A stretch of 14,740 nt of DNA from Entamoeba histolytica HM-1:IMSS (taxonomy: Eukaryota; Evosea; Mastigamoebida; Endamoebidae). Numbering within the stretch: the stretch's first letter is position 1; every line of letters begins with the position of its first letter. Positions 7,121 to 14,740 of the stretch are shown piece after piece. Both the position numbers and the translations under genes were made by a program. Location of the stretch: NCBI RefSeq assembly GCF_000208925.1, contig NW_001915079.1:12377-27116 (forward strand), read 5' to 3'. The notes below the pieces were generated by a model, which searched no databases, was not told where the DNA came from, and saw nothing but the letters and a program-made list of their open reading frames with translations.

Positions 7121-10100
7121 ATGGACAATTATACGACGAGCATCATCAGTGACAGAAACAATGAATATAATATGGAAAGAACAGAAGAAGATGATCATAA
7201 TAGAAGAAGAACAAGAGAAGAAAGAAGAGAAAGAAGTGAAACAAGGAGAAGAGAAGAAACAGAATTAAAGAAGAAAGAATATGTCTGTTATGGAATTAAC
7301 ATAATGAATATTAAAATAAAAAAGAAATTAAGAAAAGAAGAAATAAAAAGAATATTAGAAGCATATCATATTGATATTACAATCAAAGAATGTATAAAAA
7401 CAGTTAAAAGAAGTAAAGGGATTAAAAAAGAAAACATAGAATACATTAATAAGAAAGTAGATGACATGACTAAAGAAGAAGATAATATAGAAAATGGAAA
7501 GATTAGAGAGATTATTAGAAAAAAAGAAGGAAGAGATTGATGTAGAATACATAGAAGAGTTAATAAAGAAAAGTAAAAGAAAAGAAACCAAAGAGTGTAG
7601 ATACATTGAATATTATTTCAATAAAGAAATATGTGAAGAGATAATAAGATATATTGATGAAAAATGGGAATGGAAAGAAGGAGGTATTAAAGAGATACAA
7701 GAAGACATTTACCGAATAACATACATAATAAAGAAGTATTTAGAAAACAAATTCATAGGATTTAAGAAAGAATATGAAGTAGTAATACAAAGGAAGATAA
7801 ATAAACTAAAAGACATGCTAATAAGAGGAAACTATAAAAAATTAAGAAGGGTATTAAGAATAAGAAGAATGATAGAAGAAAAGATAAGGGGAGAAGTAAA
7901 TGAAGAAATAAAACAATTAGAATACTTAAAAGAAATGAGGAAAAAGAAGTAGACTTAAACAAAAGTAAAAGAACCAGAATCTACAGAAACAAAATCATGA
8001 GCACTACTGGAAAGAAATAAGAAAGGAAATAGGAAGAGAAGAAGAAAAACCAAGTGAAAAAGATACAAAAGAGTTTTGGAATAAGATATATAACAGAGGA
8101 AAAAGAATAAAGAAAGAGAATGAAAGAATAAAAGAGATGATTGAAGAGAGTAATAGAAGGAATTTGAAAAGAATAATAAACACAAAAGAAAACATAGAGA
8201 ATGTGATAACAAGAATACCATCATGGAAAGCACCAGTGATTGACAGCATTCAGGGATATTACTGGAAAATATTAGAGAGTGTTAGAGACAGATTAGTTAT
8301 AGTGTTAATGAATGGTTAGACACTCCAGAAAACATTCAAATAGAAATGCTAACAGGAAGAACTATTCTAATACACAAAGGAGGAGATAGCAAAAAAGCAG
8401 AGATTTATAGACCATTAACATGTCTTAATGTAATAATGAAAATCTTTACTTCAATCATAAAGAGAAAGATAGAAGAATAACTAGCAAATAATGAATATAA
8501 ATACCAAATTAATAAGAGTCAATATAGGAATAAGAAAAGAAGTCTGGCAGCAAAAGAACGAAGTATCATACGTTTATTAGAAAGAAATGAAAGAGAAGTA
8601 CAGAAGAAAAGATATTTAGAATCATTCTATAACATTAGAAAAGCATATGATACAGTTAATCATGAATGGTTAGAAATTGTATTAAGATACTTCAAAATAC
8701 CATTTCAAATAACTGAATTAATAAAAAGTATGAGTAGTAGATGGAGAATAAGAATAGGATATGGATATAAAGAAGAAATAGGAGAAGTTAAAATAAAGAA
8801 TGGTATATTACAAGGAGATTCCCTTTCTCCACTCCTATTCATATTACAAATAAATATCATCTCTGATGTTATTGATAGAACAAATGAGAAAAGACTAAAA
8901 GTGAAACACGTACTATACATGGATGATATTAAAGTAACAAGTGAAACAAAGAAAGGAATGGAAATAGTGCATAAAAATATAATAGAAACAATAGAAGTAA
9001 TAGGAATGGAAGTTAATGTAAATAAAAGTTGAGTAATGAAGAAAGGAAATATAGAAATACCAGATAATATGAAAAACATTCCAATAATAGACTCAGAACA
9101 TCCATATAAGTATTTAGGTGTTTATCAATTCACAAGAAATGATGATTTTGGATGCATAGAAAGAATAAGTAGAAGTGTAGAAGAAGGAATAAAAGAAAAC
9201 AATAAAGGGAATGACAGTAGTATGAATCATATTAACTGAATTAATACAGAAATAATTCCTAATTTCACATATAGTGCATCTGTAGTTAAATAACCAATTA
9301 TGAAGCTGATAGAAATAGATAAAATGATAAGGAGAGAAATGAAAGAAGGAAAGATTAATTGAGCATGAATGTGTAGTAGCAGATTATATGTAAACAGAAA
9401 TAAAATGGGAGATGGAATGAAAAACATTAGAGATGAATATGCAATTGAATTAATAAGAACTATTTTGTATTACACATAGAAAAGAGGAGATAGAATAGGA
9501 GACATGATACAAATAAATGAAAAGAAGAATGGAATGTGGAATAGATTGTATAAAGCATGTGGAAAAAGAATAAACAAAGAAGAATTTAGGAAAATAGTAA
9601 CAGAAGAAGAAAGAGGAAAACGGGATAAAAACAGAATAATCAAGTATGTAAGAGAGAAGTTCCAAGAAGAATATATCAATAAATGGAGAAACAAGAAAGT
9701 AAGTAGTGAAATATTGAAAGGATTTGAGGATAAAATGACTGAGCAGAAGAAAACAATTAAAGTGTGGAAAGTAATTAATGTTATAAGAAAAGCATATATA
9801 CAAATAAAGAAAATGCAAGAGAAAGCAAGAAATGTAGGAGTAAGGAAAGCATGAATGAAACATGACATGAGATATGCAATGTGTCTAATGTGTAATAAGA
9901 TAGCAACAATAGATCATATTCTTTTGAATTATATAATCACTAAGAAAACACAAATGAATAAACATGATAGAATAGGAGAATATATATGGAGGAGATTAAA
10001 GATTAAATACCAATTATATGAAAACAAAGAAAAGATGAAGATGAGAGAAGAAGAAAATACAAAGAAATTAATAATAAGGAAAAAAGAATTAGGAAAGAAT

Positions 10101-10580
10101 GAAAGAAGAATAGAGAAAGATAAAATACTTATAGTTTGGAATCAAGAAATAGTAAACAGAAGTGACGGAAAATTCCATAAAAGACCAGACATTTATGTCA
10201 GAGACTTAAACAAGAAAGAAGTAATGATTATAGATATGACAATAGTAAGAGATAAAAACATAAGTAAAGCATTTACAGATAAGATTAATAAGTATTCAAA
10301 ACTACACGAACATATAAGAAAGATAGAAAGATTAGTATGAGTAATAATTATACCAGTAGTAATAACAGTGAGTGGATTAATAAACAAAGAAACAGTTATA
10401 TTACTAAAAGCAGAAGGAATAGAAATACCATGGGAAATAATGACAAGAGAGATTGTAATATCAAATATGAAAGATATTATGAGATACTGTGGAGATCATT
10501 CTGGAGAATACAACAATGTAAAAGTACCAGAAGAAGAAGACTCTCAGGAGAGTGAAGGAAGGGAAGAAATTTTCATCTGA
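7121..10580 (+). pseudogene. LINE ORF2: reverse transcriptase, zinc-knuckle-like motif, PD..D endonuclease; inactivated
   Basis: The reading passes through four segments in different frames: 7121-7540, 7494-7952, about 7990-8319 and 8310-10580. The first part is Lys/Glu-rich. RT motifs follow: GRTILIHKGGD and YRPLTCLNV (8355-8440), YNIRKAYDTVNH (about 8630-8665), NGILQGDSLSPLLFIL, and the catalytic YMDD at 8916-8927. Downstream are CLMC..H (9882 onward), a zinc-knuckle-like motif lacking a clear fourth ligand, and RPD (10182-10190), then 14 residues, then Asp in MIIDM. The last pair is the PDX12-14D signature of R2/R4-type restriction-like endonucleases. The last segment is open except for nine stops: TAA 8478, TGA 9030, TGA 9237, TAA 9291, TGA 9360, TGA 9366, TAG 9477, TGA 9852 and TGA 10338. 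The protein would reverse-transcribe LINE and SINE RNA at a nicked target. The true start may lie downstream of 7121, because ORF1 overlaps here. Confidence 0.88.
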
Positions 10581-10982
10581 ACAATATGTTAAAAGTTATT
10601 AAACCTTAATTTAATTATTATTACTTTAAATTTAGAAAGTAAATAAGTATAAAAGAAATAAAATTATGTCAAAGAGTTGTGTATTTCACTGTTTATAAAA
10701 TTGGCAGAGTTGAATTTATTCCACAAAAGAATAAAAAAATAATTTTAAAAATAATTTTTGAAGTTTTAAGTATAAATTAAATTAATTAATTCATAGTTTA
10801 AAAAGAATATAAATAATAAAATAAACTTCTTTTTTAATTATGAAAGATGAATTGAAAAGTTTAAATAAAAAATCATTATGGGGGTAACTATTTAAGATGT
10901 AAAAAATACTAATGATGTTTATTTTATTTTTAGTTACAGTTATTTATTTAACCTAGATGATAACTACATTTTCATTAAAGAT
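10581..10982. other. LINE 3' flank and intergenic region before the 348-aa gene
   Basis: Very AT-rich, with no ORF or RNA gene recognised. The end of the LINE lies somewhere in the first ~100 bases. Possible core-promoter-like sequences for the next gene are CTATTTAAG (10888-10896) and TTATTTATTTAA (about 10938-10949). They loosely resemble the Entamoeba TATA-like element GTATTTAAAG/C, but in such AT-rich DNA this is weak. Confidence 0.5.
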
Positions 10983-12029
10983 ATGGCAAAAAGACTAGAG
11001 AAAGTTCCAAGACTCCCAAAGGAAACTTTAACTGCTCAAACTAAAATGAATTCAACAAATACAAGAAGAATGTATATGTTAGCTGGGTGTTACTACTTGA
11101 TAACAAAAGGATGGTCATTTCTTATTTCAAAAGAACAAAGAATAGCAGAAAAGTTACACCACTTCTTCCCTATTCAAAAGATATGGAACGAAAATAAAGT
11201 AATAATATTTGATAAAGACTGTGAATATGAATTAATTCAAGAAGGGAAAGAAGCCAAATTAAAATTTGATAAAGAAGAAATTCCAATAAAGAAAGAAGTA
11301 ACTGAGAAAAGTGGAAAACAAAATAAGAAGAAATTAGTTTACAATGAACTTGTTGTTATGAATATCATTAATGAATGTTATCTTAAATACAATGAAATTG
11401 GGAGTGATAATAGTTTGGCACACACAAAAGTATCAAAAAGTGCCATTAGTAGCCAACAATATACAAAACTTCCATTAGTAAAGAAAGATGGTAAATGTAT
11501 TGGTATATTTAATAAAATAGAAGTATTAAATACAACAGGAATTCAAGTATATGACTTTTTGTGTCAATATCTCAAAAAAGAAAAAAGTTCTCAAACAAAG
11601 TATGAAAGTGTTTTTATTGGAGACAAAGATTGTTTAAGTAAAACATCATATGGAAACATTCTTTTGCTTTCAAAAGAAAAATTCTTGGATCAAGCTATTG
11701 ATGAAAGTAAATTCAATTGTTTTAATGACAAAGTTAGTTCATCATCTCAGCAATTAAATGAAGGTGTTAAAATTCTACAACTAGAACCTCCTACTAACAT
11801 TAGTAGCTCAATGGAAGATAACCCATTAAATAACATTAGAGGTTCTCCTTTTGTTGAGCACCAAAGGACTGTGGTTGATTATAGTTCATTACCAGTTAAG
11901 AGTAGTGAAATACTTCCTCAGTTTGAATGTTTAAGTAATAAAGGAGTTATTTCAAAGAATAATAAGTCAGAGTTGTTATACTTTGATATAAATAAGTTCA
12001 AGAGATTATTGAATGGTATTTATAAATAG
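10983..12029 (+). CDS. Hypothetical protein, 348 aa, unrecognised
   Basis: I do not recognise this protein. The ORF is intact, with richer codon variety than the neighbouring transposon and no low-complexity Lys/Glu tracts, so it looks like a real single-exon gene. The N-terminus is basic with prolines (MAKRLEKVPRLPKE). A mildly hydrophobic stretch (about 30-50, MYMLAGCYYLITKGWSFLIS) contains Gly and Lys and is probably not a membrane span. Residues about 90-125 are charged (Glu/Lys). A block at about 120-215 (LVYNELVVMNIINECYLKYN, QVYDFLCQYLKKE) looks folded. Residues about 245-320 are Ser/Pro/Asn-rich and probably disordered. There is no signal peptide. It follows the dead LINE by about 400 bp and precedes NIP7 by 460 bp on the same strand. 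It is probably an amoeba-specific protein. Confidence 0.8.
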   Translation: MAKRLEKVPRLPKETLTAQTKMNSTNTRRMYMLAGCYYLITKGWSFLISKEQRIAEKLHHFFPIQKIWNENKVIIFDKDCEYELIQEGKEAKLKFDKEEIPIKKEVTEKSGKQNKKKLVYNELVVMNIINECYLKYNEIGSDNSLAHTKVSKSAISSQQYTKLPLVKKDGKCIGIFNKIEVLNTTGIQVYDFLCQYLKKEKSSQTKYESVFIGDKDCLSKTSYGNILLLSKEKFLDQAIDESKFNCFNDKVSSSSQQLNEGVKILQLEPPTNISSSMEDNPLNNIRGSPFVEHQRTVVDYSSLPVKSSEILPQFECLSNKGVISKNNKSELLYFDINKFKRLLNGIYK

Positions 12030-12040
12030 ATCATTTGTTA

Positions 12041-12110
12041 GACTATCTCTCAGACATGGGATTTAAAGAATATGGGTTTATTCAAGATAGGTACTACCAG
12101 CTTTGAATCT
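12041..12110. ncRNA. Possible third pseudoknot-like module downstream of the 348-aa gene
   Basis: Four segments are interleaved as in the SINE module. CTATCT (12043-12048) can pair with AGATAG (12085-12090). GATTTAAAG (12060-12068) can pair with CTTTGAATC (12101-12109), 9 pairs with one G-T wobble. Short blocks also resemble the SINE module in sequence: CATGGGATT, GGGTTT and a final CTTTGAATCTAT against CTTCGAATCTAT. The direct sequence alignment does not superimpose stem B exactly, and stem A is short, so this is tentative. It lies 11-80 bp after the stop codon of the preceding gene, within its likely 3' UTR. Confidence 0.3.
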
Positions 12111-12489
12111 ATTCATATTTTTTATGTAATTTTTTGGTTCATTTTATGAAGAATTTCAAAAAACATTAAATTTATTTTAATTTTGTGTGAAAAAGTCAAT
12201 TAATAGAATATCTACAATTAGATTTACTTCAAATTGAGAAGTGAGTATTTGAATTTGTTCAATAAAGAGTGTTAGTGGTGTAGAGTTTAATGCAAACAGA
12301 TGAGAGTTAGAATGTTCATCATCGGATATATCACAAGAAATGAGATGAAAAGAAAGACAAAAAAGAAAATTGTGGGATAAATTACAAAAAAAGAAAAAAC
12401 AAGAAATAGAAGGAAGAAATGGAAGAAAAAACCCTTTAAAAAAACAACAGAAATAAAAACAACTGAAAAGCAAAAGAGAGAAGTGAGGA
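12111..12489. other. Intergenic region between the 348-aa gene and NIP7
   Basis: The first part is AT-rich. From about 12330 to 12489 the plus strand is purine-rich and forms the upstream or 5' UTR region of NIP7. A minus-strand reading ending at 12177 stays open for over 50 non-repetitive codons (ending LLIDFFTQN) before it enters this low-complexity tract; I do not accept it as a gene. No clear GAAC or TATA-like promoter element for NIP7 was identified. Confidence 0.5.
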
Positions 12490-13041
12490 ATGAGACCTTT
12501 AACTGATGAAGAAACAAAATCATTTTTTGAGAAACTAGCGAAGTACATTGGCAGAAACATTCGATTTTTAATAGACAACGAAAATGAAGAGTATTGTTTT
12601 AGATTACAAAAGGATAGAGTTTATTATGTGAGACTTAGTATTGCAGAACAAGCTACCACAATTGGAAGAGAGAATTTATTATCACTTGGCACATGTTTTG
12701 GGAAATTCACTAAAACAGGGAAATTTAAACTTCACATAACTGCATTACCATATTTAGCACAATATTGTTCATGTAAAATATGGGTAAAACCAGAAGCAGA
12801 AACATCATTTTTATATGGAAATCATTTAGTCAAAAACGGAATAAGTAAAATAACAGACAACATGGCAAGAAACATAGGATGTGTTATGTTTAATGAAAAT
12901 GATATTGCAATTGGCTTTGGAACAACAGCATGTTCTTCAGTTGAATATTCTCGATTAAGTGCAACAGGGATTGTCTGTTATAATCAAGGAGATTTAGGAG
13001 AATATTTAAGAGAAGAAGATACAATGATGGTTCAGAATTAA
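12490..13041 (+). CDS. NIP7: NIP7, 60S ribosomal subunit biogenesis protein
   Basis: This 183-residue ORF aligns along its whole length with the eukaryotic NIP7 family (about 180 aa). The start MRPLTDEET is the conserved family N-terminus, which fixes the start codon. Family landmarks are FEKLAKYIG, YCFRLQKDRVYYV, SLGTCFGKFTKTGKFKLHIT, ALPYLAQY, SFLYGNHLVKNGI and, at the C-terminus, GEYLREEDT. The first half is the NIP7 pre-PUA domain. The second half (about 95-175) is a PUA RNA-binding domain. NIP7 acts in the nucleolus in pre-rRNA processing and large-subunit assembly, associating with pre-60S particles. The gene is intact, without introns or unusual stops, which contrasts with the broken elements either side. 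The upstream ~150 bp are purine-rich. Confidence 0.97.
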   Translation: MRPLTDEETKSFFEKLAKYIGRNIRFLIDNENEEYCFRLQKDRVYYVRLSIAEQATTIGRENLLSLGTCFGKFTKTGKFKLHITALPYLAQYCSCKIWVKPEAETSFLYGNHLVKNGISKITDNMARNIGCVMFNENDIAIGFGTTACSSVEYSRLSATGIVCYNQGDLGEYLREEDTMMVQN

Positions 13042-13244
13042 ATAAGAAAAAGTGATAAATAACAATCTTGAATGAAAAACAATTTTATTTTTGTTAAATT
13101 TTTTTATGTTTTGTTTTTTCATTATTTTAATTTTCTGGTTTTCTTTTCTTAAATAAAAATTACTTATTTTATTTTTTTATTGAATAGATAAATCAAAATA
13201 AATTCATCACCATCTTTTATTTTAAAAATACTTGTTTATAAAGA

Positions 13245-13801
13245 ATGGAACAACCTCAACACAATTCACTTAATATGATAGAATAATTACTAAATAAGAA
13301 CAGCAATAATTCTATTAGGACTATTGAAGAAAAAGAAGAAATACAAGATAACCAAAAAGAAATACAGGAAGAAAAAGAAGAAAAAACTGAAAATATAGAA
13401 AAATCAACGAAAGAAACAGGCAAAACCAATTTGAATGTTTGATTTGTCTTGACACAGCACAAAATGCAGTTGTTACACAATGTGGACATATGTTTTGTTG
13501 GGAATGTTTACGAGAATGGCTTACTCGACAAGGGAAATGCTCTGTTTGTAAGTCAAAAGTTACAGTTGATTCAGTTATTCCAATATACAATTCTACAACC
13601 ACAAACAACCCACGCAGAGCACCTCATCCACAAGGATATTATACTCAACCACCACTTGCTCTTTACATATGTTGTCTAATGAATAATGGATGATACGAAT
13701 ATTACCTTTAGAATAATAACACTGTTGAAGACAAAATATCAGAAAACGTCATTTTTTATCTTTATTTTGTGGGATTAATATTATTTTTTCTTTCAAAATA
13801 A
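13245..13801 (+). pseudogene. RNF5/RMA1-like RING E3 ubiquitin ligase pseudogene
   Basis: A complete C3HC4 RING finger is readable at about 13420-13560 (FECLICLD, VVTQCGHMFCWECL, EWLTRQGKCSVCKS), followed by VIPIYN. This is the RNF5/RMA1 pattern of ER-membrane ubiquitin ligases. The best start, ATG 13245 (MEQPQHNSLNM), reads in a different frame and meets TAA at 13284. A Glu/Lys-rich stretch follows, and a one-base frame change is needed near 13430 to enter the RING. After TGA 13691-13693 and a TAG shortly after, the same frame continues into a hydrophobic tail (VIFYLYFVGLILFFLSK) ending at TAA 13799-13801. That tail matches the C-terminal membrane anchor expected for this family. No GT dinucleotide, so no splice donor, exists between 13284 and the RING, so an intron cannot rescue it. 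It is most likely a pseudogene; sequencing error in one or two places cannot explain all four breaks easily. Confidence 0.8.
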
Positions 13802-14740
13802 GTGGAAAATTAATTATTTCTTTTTGATTGGTTATTTTTCTGTTTAATTAAATCATCTCATATTTTTATAAAAAGTAAATAATAAAGAAAATTAAATATT
13901 TTATTATTCTATTTATAAATATCATAGTAATGTTAATTCTCTAATAATTATAATATTCCACATATAATGAATGTTATTATTACTATCTTTTTACTAATGG
14001 TGTTGAGGATGAAGAAGAATAAGATGGTGTAATGTGTTTTGACATAATTAAGACATGAATAAAAACAATAAAATATACTATAAAATATGTATTATAAAAT
14101 AATAAATAGATAGAATTAATTCAAAATATTTAAACAAGTTTACACCAGCATTATGATTGAATTAATGATTAGATATAAAAATAAGGTGTTAAAACCAACA
14201 GATTATTGTTTTCAATAAAGCACATAATTTATTAGATAAATTAAGCAAGCAAAAAATATATCCTACAACATTTAAATAATTATGAAATAAAGTATAGAAG
14301 ATAAGAAACAACTGTATAACAAAGTTTTAATGAAAAGGACTAGTTAATTGATATTTTCAAAAGTTTATTTTCTTCTTATTCAGAAGTGATTATTTCAGCT
14401 TCAACATTATTTTTTATTTATATTTTACTTTTATTTGATATGATATTCAAATTAAATGATTCTTTTCTATTTTATTATCAGAATTGAAAGTATGAAATAT
14501 TATATTATTTATGTTTTGATAATATATAATGTCTTCTAATAATGAATGATTAATAACTAATGTTATTTAAAGAAGTTATGAAAAACATCATTATTTATAA
14601 AAATAGGATGAATTTAAAATCATTTGAAATAAAATCACAATATTTTGTAATTAATAAGTGTTTGAATATGTGTCTACACATAATCATGTTTTGGTATTTG
14701 ATTCTTCTTCATTCAAATATAACAAAAATGTAATTAATAT
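13802..14740. other. AT-rich intergenic DNA without a recognisable gene
   Basis: All frames are closed by frequent stops and no RNA gene was recognised. Small inverted repeats occur (e.g. TATGTGT/ACACATA at 14667-14682), at a level not surprising for such DNA. A short minus-strand stretch near 14390-14420 reads NNVEAEIITSE then a stop. It is too short to support as an exon. Confidence 0.6.

Larger units (their letters stand above)
5133..7268 (+). pseudogene. LINE ORF1 (coiled-coil, nucleic-acid-binding type), broken and SINE-interrupted
   Basis: The start reads MNERKDKIGMSRRCYQQGY and meets TGA at 5196. The reading later continues in another frame as an Arg/Tyr/Asn-rich basic segment (5327-5450, e.g. 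RKVNKYYHRNERFGRGRY) and then Lys/Glu-rich coiled coil. The SINE insertion splits it at 5586-6249. Joining the two sides at the target-site duplication keeps the reading open for a few more codons, to a TAA at 6289. Past further breaks, the last part is open from 6765 to TGA 7026-7028 and, reading past that stop, to TAA 7266-7268, overlapping the ORF2 start region. Without the insert it would code for about 480 residues, similar to ORF1 of Entamoeba LINEs. Family knowledge suggests an RNA-binding partner for retrotransposition. Confidence 0.75.
4861..10600 (+). mobile_element. Near full-length but inactive Entamoeba LINE (R2/R4-like non-LTR retrotransposon)
   Basis: In order, the element has a pyrimidine-rich 5' region, a coiled-coil ORF1, and an ORF2 with reverse transcriptase, a zinc-knuckle-like motif and a PD..D restriction-like endonuclease. 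This is the known plan of Entamoeba LINEs. Without the nested SINE (664 bp plus one 19-bp duplication) the length is about 5 kb, close to the roughly 4.8 kb of EhLINE1. Several stops and frameshifts in both ORFs make it inactive. The 3' end is uncertain: the ORF2 reading ends at 10580, no long poly(A) tail follows, and I could not find a convincing target-site duplication around the whole element. Confidence 0.85.

Noticed and set aside
6308..7198. Minus-strand ORFs rich in Phe, Ser, Leu and Ile opposite the LINE coiled coil
   Set aside because: They are the antisense of Lys/Glu-rich codons (AAA, GAA, AGA), which contain no stops when read backwards. The protein is low-complexity and does not resemble a membrane protein family.
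9450..9868. Minus-strand hydrophobic ORFs opposite LINE ORF2
   Set aside because: They lie in antisense frames of clearly recognisable LINE ORF2 sequence, with the same Phe/Ser/Leu bias.
8730..10580. TGA read as tryptophan (alternative genetic code) in the LINE
   Set aside because: NIP7 encodes Trp with TGG, and the BspA gene ends at TGA. TAA and TAG stops and frameshifts also occur in the LINE, so decay is the simpler explanation.
10880..10940. Possible intron (GTAACT...TTTTTAG) before the 348-aa gene
   Set aside because: The donor does not match the usual Entamoeba GTTTGT, and there is no upstream coding exon to join.
12287..12578. Minus-strand Phe/Cys-rich ORFs overlapping the NIP7 start
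   Set aside because: NIP7 on the plus strand is certain, and the hydrophobic runs come from its purine-rich upstream tract read in reverse.
13256..13608. Minus-strand ORFs opposite the RING gene
   Set aside because: The plus strand carries an unmistakable C3HC4 RING; the minus readings are shadows.

Overview
This is eukaryotic DNA, very probably from an Entamoeba species. It is extremely A+T-rich, the intergenic DNA is mostly short, and no intron is needed in the intact genes. It carries a BspA-type leucine-rich-repeat gene with the N-terminal domain typical of amoebic family members. It also carries R2/R4-like LINEs with an N-terminal reverse transcriptase (RT) and a C-terminal PD..D endonuclease. 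The exact species cannot be named from the sequence alone.

Layout. 1-~1310 (minus): a decayed, 5'-truncated LINE ORF2 fragment that runs off the window. ~1311-2850: AT-rich DNA with no gene, holding a 22-bp palindrome and a 15-bp inverted repeat. 2854-3140 and 4861-5148: two copies, about 96% identical by eye, of a ~288-bp direct repeat flanking an intact BspA-type gene (3498-4847). The second copy runs straight into the first codons of a second, nearly full-length but dead LINE (4861-~10600, plus). In that LINE, a Lys/Glu-rich coiled-coil ORF1 is followed by an RT + zinc knuckle + endonuclease ORF2. A 664-bp SINE-like element (5586-6249, best read on the minus strand) is nested inside ORF1 and bounded by a perfect 19-bp target-site duplication. 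10983-12029: an intact gene of unknown function. 12490-13041: NIP7, a 60S ribosome biogenesis factor. 13245-13801: a broken RNF5/RMA1-like RING E3 ligase gene. 13802-14740: AT-rich DNA with no gene.

The most interesting signal is at one end of the SINE-like element (6155-6247). Two perfect inverted repeats of 9 and 10 bp are interleaved (A, B, A', B'), with a small hairpin between A and B. This is a pseudoknot. Read on the minus strand it is the topology of HDV-like ribozymes and begins exactly at the predicted 5' end of the element. The catalytic-core bases of known HDV-like ribozymes are not obvious, so it may be a divergent ribozyme or some other retrotransposon RNA fold. A diverged relative lies upstream of the BspA gene (3291-3380), and a possible third lies after the unknown gene (12041-12110).

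The three intact genes (BspA-like, the 348-aa gene, NIP7) have no evident functional link. The window is best understood as a retrotransposon-rich accessory stretch next to one housekeeping gene.
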